This document shows, one piece after another, positions 40,753-48,153 of a DNA stretch of 64,000 nucleotides. The position numbers were made by a program, and so were the translations under genes. The notes beneath the pieces were generated by a model. The model was not told where the DNA came from and searched no databases. It saw only the letters and a program-made list of their open reading frames with translations. Every line of letters starts with the position of its first letter. Within the stretch, counting starts at the first letter, position 1. The stretch lies in contig NZ_FWWU01000008.1 in the NCBI RefSeq assembly GCF_900176165.1, positions 243,501-307,500 on the forward strand, written 5' to 3'. This DNA is from Deinococcus hopiensis KR-140. Its GTDB lineage: Bacteria; Deinococcota; Deinococci; Deinococcales; Deinococcaceae.

Positions 40753-41272
40753 GTGAATCACCTCTTGGTGGGGCCAGGGCGTCCCGCTGTTCCTGGCGCT
40801 GGGACCACTCCCCGCGGGTGATGTGGCGGATGGCTCCGTGCTCGTGGATGGGCACCAGGTCCTCCAGAGCGGCGGCCCCCTCGACCACATCTCGGCGCAC
40901 GTGCTTACCCTGACTCCAGGCGAGGAACAGGGTGATGAAGTCCCCCCGGCACCGCTTGCAGCAGGGGATGCCGTAATGGGTTTGCTCGGCGAGTGTGATG
41001 GCCGGCTGGGTGGCTGGGTCCCAAGCGGACGTGATGTGACGCACGCCTTTCTCGTCGGTGTGGGAGTACGCGAAGCGGTGGACCTCCCCGCCCACGTACC
41101 GGCGAAGCCGCATGATGTACGTCCCCTGGGGGTCCACCTCCAGGAACTTTGTCCGCTGGTACAGCTGCGGCGCACGGCCGTCGCCCACTTGATAGAAGCG
41201 CTCGACATCCACGTGGCGCATGTCTTCTGTGGCTTCCCCGCACACGGGGCAACGGTCATCAGGCTCAGTCAT
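40604..41272 (-). CDS. Zinc-binding phage protein, C-terminus probably frameshifted
   Basis: 222 residues as sequenced. The first about 170 look real: CPVCGE at the start, a His/Tyr-rich middle (YVGGEVHRFAYSHTDE) and CCKRC near residue 105, which suggests a zinc-bound fold. After GEWSQRQEQRDALAP the frame becomes a shadow of the downstream gene. One more C in the run opposite 40770-40773 would give the end TKR with a stop at 40758, just before the next ribosome-binding site. So the true gene is probably 40758-41272. Confidence 0.6.
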   Translation of the reverse strand: MTEPDDRCPVCGEATEDMRHVDVERFYQVGDGRAPQLYQRTKFLEVDPQGTYIMRLRRYVGGEVHRFAYSHTDEKGVRHITSAWDPATQPAITLAEQTHYGIPCCKRCRGDFITLFLAWSQGKHVRRDVVEGAAALEDLVPIHEHGAIRHITRGEWSQRQEQRDALAPPRGDSHARSVLVAPRPVPPDIPVPAGAVPHQCAAYARGTGRAGRRTGPCPEPTR

Positions 41273-41847
41273 GGGGCCTCCTTGGGGAACTTCAGACGGC
41301 GTTTGGGGCGCCAGCGGTGCCAGCGCTGCGGCACTGGGGCGTACACAGGCGTGACGGTCTCGGCCAGCAGCCAGCCCCGCCCCACGTCCACCAGGCGGCC
41401 CGTGACCGTCACGTGGAACGTACCGGGGTCCAGCGCGAGCACCTGTGTGGTGGCGTGCAGCGTGACGGCGAACGGGTTGCAGCTGGCCTGCTGTGGGCAG
41501 ACCTTCACCTTGATGGTTCCGGTGCCCCGGTCCACCTTCAGCAGCTGGCCCGTGACGGTGAGGGACGTCCCATTGGGCTCCCGTGCCGGGCGAATGTTGT
41601 TGGCCGGGGCGTACAGGTCGCGGATGACCCCGTACATGTCGGTCTTGGGATAGGCACGCACCGTGACCCGGACAGGTGTGTCGATCTTTTTATGGGCGCG
41701 GACGAGTATGCCGTTCACGCGCAGGCCACCCTCTGCGGGCTCGACCCAGCCGGTCAGCGTGATGACGGCCAGGTGGGGCAGAGCAGGCTGATGCTTGTGC
41801 CCTCTGGGATAGTGAATGGAGACGTTGGAATCTCCTTGGGGACGCAT
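41269..41847 (-). CDS. Phage protein with tandem OB-like beta segments
   Basis: 192 residues from the ATG at 41847. Longer starts to 41883 are open but give an unnatural N-terminus. The repeating pattern LTVTGQLLKVDRGTGTIKV and VTVTGRLVDVGRGWLLAE suggests one or two OB-like domains, as in single-stranded nucleic acid-binding proteins. That remains an inference. One Cys pair (CPQQASC). Overlaps the zinc-binding gene by 4 nt. Confidence 0.5.
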   Translation of the reverse strand: MRPQGDSNVSIHYPRGHKHQPALPHLAVITLTGWVEPAEGGLRVNGILVRAHKKIDTPVRVTVRAYPKTDMYGVIRDLYAPANNIRPAREPNGTSLTVTGQLLKVDRGTGTIKVKVCPQQASCNPFAVTLHATTQVLALDPGTFHVTVTGRLVDVGRGWLLAETVTPVYAPVPQRWHRWRPKRRLKFPKEAP

Positions 41848-41990
41848 CTGGGTGATGTGCATGAAGCTCCAAAAATGACCCACAACGGCGCAGCGGCCAT
41901 TGCAGGTGGGGAGAGTAGGTTTTAACCAGGAACGTGAACGACAGGGCCGTCCCTGCGAGGGCGTTTCATCCTTGGCGGCGCGAAGCCCCC

Positions 41991-42164
41991 TTACGCCAGC
42001 TGCGAAGAGCTCACGCCGAGGACGGACGCCAGAGCTCGCTTGTTCACTCCAGGAAAAGCCTGCATGACAGCAGCAATCGCCATCTCTTCCTCGGGGGAAA
42101 GCGTCCGGTTTGCAGCGAATGTCAAAGCTCTATCTCCGTTGGCCGCTTCGTATCCTGTCGGCAT
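41991..42164 (-). CDS. Possible small helix-turn-helix protein
   Basis: 57 residues. The segment SPEEEMAIAAVMQAF then NKRALASVLGVSSSQLA looks like an HTH. The start is head-to-head with a plus-strand gene (starts share bases 42163-42164), so only one may be real or the two may be divergent and mutually exclusive. No ribosome-binding site. Low confidence. Confidence 0.3.
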   Translation of the reverse strand: MPTGYEAANGDRALTFAANRTLSPEEEMAIAAVMQAFPGVNKRALASVLGVSSSQLA

Positions 42165-42468
42165 GATCAACGCTGCGGATCGCGATTGGGTTGTCGCACT
42201 GGGCGCCTGCCGCACTCTTCAGGCGGCAGGCGGCACAGTCGAGGACGTGTTGCTTTTTCTGAGACGCGCGGGGTTCTGGAAGATGGACAGCATCAGGGCA
42301 CTGCGGGAACTCGAAGGTATGACCCTGGGAGAGGCGAAAATTGCCGTCCACGCCGGCCCTACTTGGTCAGATCGGTATGAAATGGACGAAGCTCTCCATG
42401 ATCAGGTGGAAGCCGCACTGGACTCTTTTGGGAAGGAAACCCAGTCCAACGAAGGGAAAAAGGAATGA
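42163..42468 (+). CDS. Member A of a tandem paralogue cluster
   Basis: 101 residues from the ATG at 42163. Helical N-terminus, then SIRALRELEGMTLGEAKIAV and HAGPTW. The core IxxLxxLxGxxLxEAKxAVHxGP recurs in the two downstream genes and recalls the ribosomal L7/L12 C-terminal helix pair, which is a resemblance only. Function unknown; an immunity or adaptor protein is one guess. Confidence 0.55.
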   Translation: MINAADRDWVVALGACRTLQAAGGTVEDVLLFLRRAGFWKMDSIRALRELEGMTLGEAKIAVHAGPTWSDRYEMDEALHDQVEAALDSFGKETQSNEGKKE

Positions 42469-42506
42469 ATGGGCTGGAGCAGTGTGCCCGCTCAGACTGA
42501 CAACAG

Positions 42507-42685
42507 ATGGTCACAGACGGGGCGTTGATAGAGCAGACCTGGGGAAATAGCGGGACAGAACGCGCGGTGTACATCCTGCCGGACCCATCGGGGGATAGGG
42601 CAACCTGATCTACTTCTGCCCCTTCTGTGGGCGTCCAGCTGGGGACGGTCTAATCTTCCGAGGGGAACTGTGGGCGAACAACTGA
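42507..42685 (+). pseudogene. Zinc-ribbon-like small gene with frameshift
   Basis: The open frame from the ATG at 42507 reads MVTDGALIEQTWGNSGTERA and ends at 42608. After one missing G in the run at 42598-42600 the next frame continues naturally with LIYFCPFCGRPAGDG to a stop at 42685, giving a 60-residue protein with a CPFC ribbon half. Either decayed or a base error. It lies in the paralogue cluster, same strand. Confidence 0.4.
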
Positions 42686-42712
42686 CCCCCGGCGGTAGAG
42701 AGGCGGAACGTA

Positions 42713-42970
42713 GTGAGAGCAGAGACGTATAGCGAAACCCTCAGCAGATTCCGGGGCCTCCTCGAACAGAGACCTAAGTGGAGGCCAGATGAACTGGTAC
42801 GTGCAGCAGCCGATGAGGGGCAAAGCGTGCTCATCTTGATGGGCCTACTCTGTGACCTCTTTGGGGTTTCGCTGATTGAAGCTAAAGGAGCGGCAATTTA
42901 CGCGATCCATGGCGCCAAGTACGGCAGGCCCCTGAACCTTCACTATGAAGAGAAAGGGGAGGAGGCGTGA
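42713..42970 (+). CDS. Member B of the tandem paralogue cluster
   Basis: 85 residues from a GTG at 42713 (GGCGGA upstream). Shares with the next gene the start YSETLxRFxGLLEQRP, the helix DE-x-x-RAAADEGQS, and the end GAKYGRPL. The EAK helix (SLIEAKGAAIYAIHGAKYGR) matches member A. No family was recognised. Confidence 0.6.
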   Translation: MRAETYSETLSRFRGLLEQRPKWRPDELVRAAADEGQSVLILMGLLCDLFGVSLIEAKGAAIYAIHGAKYGRPLNLHYEEKGEEA

Positions 42971-43197
42971 CCGGAGAGCCGTACAGCGAAACGCTGCAGC
43001 GCTTCCAGGGCCTCCTTGAGCAGAGGCCAGAGTGGAAGCCTGATGAAATGGCTCGCGCGGCTGCTGATGAGGGACAAAGCATGCTCATTGTCATTCGGCT
43101 ACTCCGGGATCTATTCCCAAAAGTTAGGCTCCCTGATGCCATAGAAGCAGGCGCTCACGCAGTACGCGGCCCGAAGTTTGGCAGACCTCTGGAGTAA
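42967..43197 (+). CDS. Member C of the tandem paralogue cluster
   Basis: 76 residues from a GTG at 42967 overlapping the previous stop (GTGA) with GGAGGAGG upstream. Clear paralogue of member B (YSETLQRFQGLLEQRPEWKP). Tandem duplication of small genes of this type is common in immunity or accessory loci, but no toxin is visible nearby. Confidence 0.6.
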   Translation: MTGEPYSETLQRFQGLLEQRPEWKPDEMARAAADEGQSMLIVIRLLRDLFPKVRLPDAIEAGAHAVRGPKFGRPLE

Positions 43198-43507
43198 TCC
43201 GCCAGATCTCCGAAGCGTCGTTGCTCTACCGGAGATCCAGGCAAAACGCTCAATCCCGGTAGTCGCCAAACATGCCTGGTGGAGCCTCCGCCGGCGGAGT
43301 CCAGTTGTGCTCGGTCACCGCACGGATCAGGGCTGCCGTGGTCAGTGCGTCCCCGAGGGCCCGGTGCGCCTGCCCCTGCTGCTCGACACCCATGTCGTCG
43401 CAGGCCAGGGCGAGCTTCACCCACCGGTATTCCTGGTCCTCCGGGTCGTAATTGCCGTTCAGCACGGCATACCCGTTCATCACGCAGCTGGTGGCCGAGC
43501 GGTTTAG

Positions 43508-44156
43508 GGCGTGTAGGCCAAGGGTATGTATGTACCGGAGGACAAGCTGCACAGTGCTGATCGTTGACGTCGGTCCCGCTCATCTCCTGTTCGACCCAGC
43601 TCCAGGCTGGACATCACAGGGAGACCCGCGCGACCCCCGGAGGCAGCAGCACCACGCCCACCTCGATTGGGGTCTCCTTGTCCCACTGCACGTCTCTCAG
43701 GTAGATCGTCCTGTCTTCCAGCAGCCAGCTTGCGCCTGCCTGCCGCTCATCGGGCTCGCCGAGAACGTTCGTGGCTTCCACCACCATGGCCTGCAACTGC
43801 TTGTCCGCCTCATCGTGATACCGCGCGATACCCAGGTCGGGGTTGTCGCGCTCCTCGTCGGTGAAGTCGCCCTCGCCGTCCTCGAGCTGCGTGTAGAAGG
43901 GTTCGGACTCAAGGAGGGTCATATACAGGCAGAAGGTGTCTGTGTCCACCTGGAGGTATTCGAAGTGCAGGCCGCTGGGAAGCGTCACACCACCTTTGGG
44001 AAGGTCATTCCAATCCCAGGTCACCGGCAAGGTCAGAAGAGCGGCCCATAGTGCGGCACGGCCATCAGGAGCGACAATAACGTTCATCACCTCACAGCCT
44101 ACGGTGTGGCCGCGCAGAGACTTATCCGCTGAACTCAACCCCTTGGCCTACACGCC
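43508..44156. mobile_element. Inverted-repeat element carrying a passenger gene (mobile cassette)
   Basis: 649 bp bounded by perfect 17-bp terminal inverted repeats: GGCGTGTAGGCCAAGGG at the left end and its complement at 44140-44156. It is flanked by TTAG (43504-43507) and CTAG (44157-44160), so one base of a 4-bp duplication has changed. It contains no transposase, only a minus-strand gene. This is the layout of a mobile insertion cassette moved in trans by an IS with the same ends. IS5-group YTAR target preference would fit, which is inference. Confidence 0.75.
43614..44087 (-). CDS. Passenger gene of the mobile cassette
   Basis: 157 residues from the ATG at 44087; a TTG at 44138 in the same frame would add 17. 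A beta-rich, acidic protein: GRAALWAALLTLPVTWDWND, then FEYLQVDTDTFCLYMTLLE, an Asp/Glu-rich stretch (about residue 88) and a final beta segment with EVGVVLLPPG. No family was recognised and no transposase motif is present. It may be adaptive cargo. Confidence 0.6.
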   Translation of the reverse strand: MNVIVAPDGRAALWAALLTLPVTWDWNDLPKGGVTLPSGLHFEYLQVDTDTFCLYMTLLESEPFYTQLEDGEGDFTDEERDNPDLGIARYHDEADKQLQAMVVEATNVLGEPDERQAGASWLLEDRTIYLRDVQWDKETPIEVGVVLLPPGVARVSL

Positions 44157-44160
44157 CTAG

Positions 44161-44264
44161 TGGTCTGATTCAGAGGTCCTTTGACATTTTTGCAGAGGAG
44201 AATGGCCCAGCCCGTGCCCTCCTGGCATTCTCCCCAACTGTCAACGTTTTTCTGGATCAGACTA
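44161..44264. mobile_element. MITE A (104 bp)
   Basis: Imperfect terminal inverted repeats TGGTCTGATTCAGA and (complement of the right end) TAGTCTGATCCAGA, 12 of 14 matching. Flanked by CTAG on both sides (44157-44160, 44265-44268). No coding content. Confidence 0.7.
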
Positions 44265-44268
44265 CTAG

Positions 44269-44394
44269 TGGGTCACCTGCCACAGGCGTAGGCGTTCAGA
44301 CCCCTGAAGGACGAGAGAACGGAAACCTGTCCTGGCCGAAGTTCCCTCGACATCCCCGAGCTCGGCAAACCAGGCACCCGTGGCAAGTGACCCA
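44269..44394. mobile_element. MITE B (126 bp)
   Basis: Terminal inverted repeats TGGGTCACCTGCCAC and TGGGTCACTTGCCAC (complement of the right end), one mismatch. Flanked by CTAG (44265-44268, 44395-44398). No coding content. The ends differ from those of MITE A and C. Confidence 0.7.
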
Positions 44395-44398
44395 CTAG

Positions 44399-44509
44399 TA
44401 CTACAGTTGCAGTTGCTCCAGGCACCTGTTGTTCAAGGGCTTTCTGTCACCAGTCACCTCCCGAGAATCTCGTGTTTGAGAGACGGAATTGCCAACTGCA
44501 ACTGTAGTA
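44399..44509. mobile_element. MITE C (111 bp), copy 1
   Basis: Perfect 17-bp terminal inverted repeats TACTACAGTTGCAGTTG. Flanked by CTAG (44395-44398, 44510-44513). A diverged second copy lies at 60414-60525, which confirms that it is a dispersed repeat. Confidence 0.8.
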
Positions 44510-45157
44510 CTAGTACCCCGTTCTCCAGCCCATGGGCTTTCCGCGTGGCCTTGAGTCGCTGGTAAACGAAGTCCGCGTTGTAGATAGCGACCGTCCGGCC
44601 TCGCAACGCGTCCCGAATGTGGGGGCCACCCAACGGAAGCCCGGGGCCGTCGCCAGCATCGCCTCGGTAATTCCGTGGACCCGCTGCGCGTCCGGCTCGA
44701 TGGACTCGATGTTCTTGATCAGCGTGTCGAGCAGCATCTCACCCCGCAAGGTCACCACCGCGATCTCGACGACGTGCCCTTCCAGTCCAGTGGTTTCCGT
44801 GTCGAGCACGACCAGGTTGGGGTTTGTAGCCATGTGGCGGAACATGGCGACGGCCGCCGCATGCTCCTGCTGGTATCGCCCTAGGACGTGCGCCTGAAAC
44901 GCCTTCTCACGGGCCCTCCGTTCACGCGCCAGGGCATTGCGGTGCTCCCGCTCCGCCGTGAGCTGCTCAGGGGTGGGAGGCGCGGCGTCTGCCACCCGGT
45001 AGAGGTCCGTGCGCTGCCACCCGGAACTGCGGCCACCGTGCTTGTACCACTCCCACTGCGCTACCGGCTCGCTGTTCAGGCGTAGGCCTTGTTTCAGTGG
45101 TTTTGGTTGCCATCCCCTCCGGGACGTGCTTGACGAGGGGCAACTGGGGTGTCGAGG

Positions 45158-45370
45158 TCACGAGGTCTCCGGTTTCTGATCGATCGGCACGCACTCGGAG
45201 CGCTCGTACAGGGCGCTCATGCGTTCGAGGTCAGGCGCCTTGAACTTGAACAGGGCGGCGGGGAGCAGATCTCGGGTGATCTTGAGACCTTCGGCGGCCA
45301 GTTCCTCGGCGGTGGCGAGGTGGGGTGGATGGGTTTGTTCGTACGTGGGGATGTCGCGTTTCTTGCGCAT
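45158..45370 (-). CDS. Small phage protein upstream of the exonuclease
   Basis: 70 residues from the ATG at 45370 (AGGAG nine bases upstream). Helical with LATAEELAAEGLKITRDLL. It ends in a GTGA overlap with the exonuclease start. No family was recognised. Confidence 0.55.
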   Translation of the reverse strand: MRKKRDIPTYEQTHPPHLATAEELAAEGLKITRDLLPAALFKFKAPDLERMSALYERSECVPIDQKPETS

Positions 45371-45420
45371 ATTGGTGTGCTCCTGCGCCCGTTCCAGTGG
45401 GCTGGCACGGGGTTGTGGGG

Positions 45421-45666
45421 TTACTCCGGGGCGTGGATGGGCAGGGGGCCGTAGTAGCCCAGGTCACGCGCGGCACGGCGGTCCGCATCCGTGATCTCCA
45501 CTCCCGCAACCCGGGCGGAAATGTACAACGTGTCCTCGCACATGGCCATCCGCAAACGACCACCTCGAACAGACTCCAACGTCAGGAGATGGATGACATG
45601 GACGTCAACGACCCCGACCAACTCTCTCCCAGCTTCAACCCAGCAGATCTTGCCCTCGTCAGCCAT
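45421..45666 (-). CDS. Small phage protein downstream of the replication gene
   Basis: 81 residues, MADEGKICWVEAG at the start, beta then helix, ending YYGPLPIHAPE. It starts 33 nt after the replication gene stop. No family was recognised. Confidence 0.55.
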   Translation of the reverse strand: MADEGKICWVEAGRELVGVVDVHVIHLLTLESVRGGRLRMAMCEDTLYISARVAGVEITDADRRAARDLGYYGPLPIHAPE

Positions 45667-45699
45667 CTGGACTTCATTCTCCCGTGCAGCACGGGAATT

Positions 45700-47088
45700 T
45701 CAGTGAACCCGCCGATAATCCTTCATCAGCAGGAACGACGCGAGCTTCTCACCGGTGTGCAGTTCGACCTTCGGACCGTCGAACGCGACGACCGTGACGA
45801 CGCGGTCCTCGTGGTGCTTGTGCGCCCAGCGGCTGTCCACGTCAATGGAGACTGGCGAGGGCGGGGGCGGTTCCACGATTTGGGCCGTCGGTTGATTCAG
45901 GGACTGGGTGCTGCTGACCAGCGCCTGTCCCGTGATCATTTCCAAGGTCAGCGTCTCACCGATCAAGCGGTCCAGGCCGAGCTGGGCGAGGACCTCAAAG
46001 CCACGGCTCTTCGTGTCCAGGGGCATGTCCTGCCGGGCGGCGTCCACGGCCTGCTGAATCTCGGCGTCGGTGAGGCGGGTGAACAACTCTCTGGGAATCC
46101 GGGAGGGGGTGGTCTTGGAGAGCTGCACCTGGAGTTCAGGAAGGCGGCTCTTGTTGCTGCAGAACATCAGGGCGCGCAGCTGGCGCATGCCCACGGGGTC
46201 ACGCGCAGGCCGGGACGTCAGGACCTCGCGGGGGATCGGGGCCAGGGCGAGCAGGGCCGCGCCCGGAACCTTTTCAGGGGTAAGGGGTTGGGAGTTTCGC
46301 CGCTCACCTTGCCCGTCATTCTCAACTGAACCAGTGAGGGGCAAGCCGTCGCTGGCTTCCAGGCCCTGGGTAGTGCTCCTGCCTTCCTGGGGTTCGGCGA
46401 CAGCTGCCCGGTCATCACCCGGATGCTCAACGGGCTCGTCAAGTTTGGGGCTTAATGATGTTTGAACTTCAGTTGAAATAACTTCAAAAGATTGAAGAAC
46501 TTCAGTTGAAATAACTTCGGGCATAGCCACAGTGCCAGGTGGCATGCTGAGCGTGCCACCCCCTGGCACGGTCAGCGTGCCAGGGGGTACTCCTGGAATG
46601 CCAGGGGGTAGCACTGTGGGAATGCCACCCCCCTCTCGTTGGGCCTCGCTCTGCTTTTGCTGCTTGGCCTGATTGATCAGGATTTCGAGGGCTTCCCGCC
46701 GTTGCGTAAGCCCTTCCACCCACTGCCGCCGAGGCGTGAGGGTGTAGCTGTTCGAGTCGTTTTCATGTGCGGCCTGTCTGTTCCGGTGTTGCCGCATCCG
46801 GGTCTGTTTGAGGACCAATCCGACATCCACCAGTTCCTTCATGGCGCGCATTGCGCGGTTGCGCAGGCTCCGGGAATTGGCTGCTGCGCCGACGGAAGCG
46901 CGGAAGCATTTCTCGCCGATGGACTGGTAACTGGGGAAAACGAGACCATTTTTGCCGGCGCACCGGACGAGGTGGGCGTAAACGCGGAAGGCGTCCACGG
47001 TGAGGGGGGCGTCGTCCAGCTCCCAGTGAATCTGGAACGGGAGGTCGTCGCGCCCCTCCTCGATGTGCATGTTGTCGTTCCTGCTCAT
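45700..47088 (-). CDS. Replication initiator/helix-turn-helix protein
   Basis: 462 residues from the ATG at 47088 (GAGG eight bases upstream); a GTG at 47160 would add 24. The N-terminal 110 residues resemble the HTH_36/RepA_N-type initiation domain (VDAFRVYAHLVRCAGKNGLVFPS). The middle (about 150-200) is a Pro/Gly-rich linker encoded by an iteron array, followed by two VISTEV repeats. The C-terminal half is helical and beta-mixed, ending LLMKDYRRVH. By analogy with lambda O, the protein may bind its own gene. Helicase-loader genes were not recognised nearby. Confidence 0.65.
   Translation of the reverse strand: MSRNDNMHIEEGRDDLPFQIHWELDDAPLTVDAFRVYAHLVRCAGKNGLVFPSYQSIGEKCFRASVGAAANSRSLRNRAMRAMKELVDVGLVLKQTRMRQHRNRQAAHENDSNSYTLTPRRQWVEGLTQRREALEILINQAKQQKQSEAQREGGGIPTVLPPGIPGVPPGTLTVPGGGTLSMPPGTVAMPEVISTEVLQSFEVISTEVQTSLSPKLDEPVEHPGDDRAAVAEPQEGRSTTQGLEASDGLPLTGSVENDGQGERRNSQPLTPEKVPGAALLALAPIPREVLTSRPARDPVGMRQLRALMFCSNKSRLPELQVQLSKTTPSRIPRELFTRLTDAEIQQAVDAARQDMPLDTKSRGFEVLAQLGLDRLIGETLTLEMITGQALVSSTQSLNQPTAQIVEPPPPSPVSIDVDSRWAHKHHEDRVVTVVAFDGPKVELHTGEKLASFLLMKDYRRVH
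46464..46640. other. Candidate phage replication origin within the initiator gene
   Basis: Two perfect 22-bp AT-rich direct repeats (46464-46485 and 46497-46518) adjoin an array of five TGCCA units at 46533, 46554, 46578, 46599 and 46623, spaced 21, 24, 21 and 24 bp. Several are the centre of TGCCA/TGGCA palindromes. This is the arrangement of iterons next to an AT-rich unwinding region, as in the lambda ori inside gene O. The spacing is also a multiple of the codon. Confidence 0.55.
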
Positions 47089-47444
47089 TGCGTTTGCCTC
47101 GAGCGAACCCACCCTGTCCGGGGGGCGAGGGGACTCCGGCTTACGCCGTGAGGTCTTCACGTGTGCTGTACGTGATTGACCCCAGTTCCTATGTTCGCTA
47201 CCATAGGAACGAGCCGGAACCTTTCGGGTTCGGTTTCAGAGTCCTCTAAAACTCTCGGTTGATGAACGCTCAGGTGTTTGCCGCACTTGGGCGTTCGCCT
47301 TTTGGTCACGAGCTGTAGGTGACCTACCAGGGTACTTGCCACATTAGCACGCTGCTGGCGTTCTCATGTCCTGAGCTGTGTGTGCCAGCGCGGCCTGAAC
47401 CGCGTCCGGCCAGTGCCGGCGCACATGGGCGAACTCACTGCGCT
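47089..47444. promoter_or_regulatory. Control region with 9-bp palindrome, no clear gene
   Basis: No convincing gene in about 355 bp. It contains GTTCCTATG (47185-47193) and CATAGGAAC (47202-47210), a perfect inverted repeat with an 8-bp centre, an operator candidate for the replication operon (47088 leftward). A second stem GAACC/GGTTC lies at about 47217-47231. A 61-residue minus-strand frame (47157-47342) is open but unconvincing. Confidence 0.4.
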
Positions 47445-47909
47445 TCATGTCCCGCACGGCCGCCGCACGCGCCTCCCGCATCTGCCCGTCGGCGGGTCCT
47501 CGTCCGCCTCGGGGGCTGGTGGCGCCGCCGGGAGAGCCTGGCCGCGTTGGAGCAGGACCCAGTTCCGGCCACCCATCTCCTTGCGCTCCTCCTGCACGTG
47601 CGTCCAGCCGAGCGCTTCCACCACGATCCCCACTTCGTCTGCGCCAGGAGGCACGTCCGTGCGACTGAGGGCCACCCCGATGTCTTTTTCAGTCCGGTAG
47701 GCGTCCAGGCGCAGACCGTGCTCCAGCTTGTGCTTCGCGCGGCCCTTCTCGTCGATCGCGGCCTCCTGGGTCAGCTCGAACAGGATGCCCGCAAGGACAC
47801 TCACGCCCGGAAGGCTGGGCAGTTGCTCCTCGGCCTCCTGGACCTGCTGTTCCTCGGGGGTCAGGAAGAGGGTTTTAGGGGATCGGGGCTTTGCGGACTT
47901 GCTCGGCAC
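47445..47909 (-). CDS. Phage protein, function unknown
   Basis: 154 residues from the ATG at 47909, overlapping the previous gene by 35 nt. Basic N-terminus (KSAKPRSPKTLF), acidic helix, then a central alpha-beta part with TDVPPGADEVGIVVEALGWT. Ends in a Pro/Arg-rich tail that could be partly out of frame. No family was recognised. Confidence 0.5.
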   Translation of the reverse strand: MPSKSAKPRSPKTLFLTPEEQQVQEAEEQLPSLPGVSVLAGILFELTQEAAIDEKGRAKHKLEHGLRLDAYRTEKDIGVALSRTDVPPGADEVGIVVEALGWTHVQEERKEMGGRNWVLLQRGQALPAAPPAPEADEDPPTGRCGRRVRRPCGT

Positions 47910-48153
47910 GGCCCACCTCCAGGTGCCGGTACTCGTGCAGGAGGCGGGTCAGGGTGGCGTGCCCGCGCCGGTCAGGTCCGAACTCGCTGGCGATCACGAC
48001 GCGGCTGTTGTCGTGTTCGCCCTGGTCATCCACCCGGGCGATCAGGACGACCACGACCAGTTGCTCGCGTTCCTGCCGGCAGGTTTCGAGGAACGCGTTC
48101 GCATGCGTTTCCAGGGGCCACATGAGGTCGAAATCCGAAGGAGGGTCAGTCAT
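47875..48153 (-). CDS. Small phage protein
   Basis: 92 residues. The ATG at 48153 overlaps the antirepressor stop by 4 nt. Helix-strand pattern with LVVVVLIARVDDQGEHDN and an RHLE C-terminus. No family was recognised. Confidence 0.55.
   Translation of the reverse strand: MTDPPSDFDLMWPLETHANAFLETCRQEREQLVVVVLIARVDDQGEHDNSRVVIASEFGPDRRGHATLTRLLHEYRHLEVGRAEQVRKAPIP

Larger units (their letters stand above)
43250..45161 (-). pseudogene. DnaQ-type 3'-5' exonuclease, interrupted
   Basis: The pieces are: start GTG 45161 (coupled to the upstream gene), exo I VVLDTETTG and ITEAMLATAPG (44995-44640), exo II VAIYNADFVYQRL in a second frame (44600-44520), and exo III HRALGDALTTAALIRAV (43250-43552). 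Frameshifts lie near 45070 and 44640-44642. Between 43508 and 44509 four inverted-repeat elements are inserted. Removing them and one CTAG joins ENGV-L with NRSATSC in frame. A nuclease of the RNase T/epsilon fold, now dead. Confidence 0.85.

Noticed and set aside
46464..46640. CRISPR array
   Set aside because: Unit spacing of 21-24 bp and a 5-12-bp core lie in a coding region; no spacer-repeat pattern or cas genes.
47157..47342. 61-residue minus-strand frame
   Set aside because: It overlaps palindromic control sequence and has no ribosome-binding site or recognisable motif.
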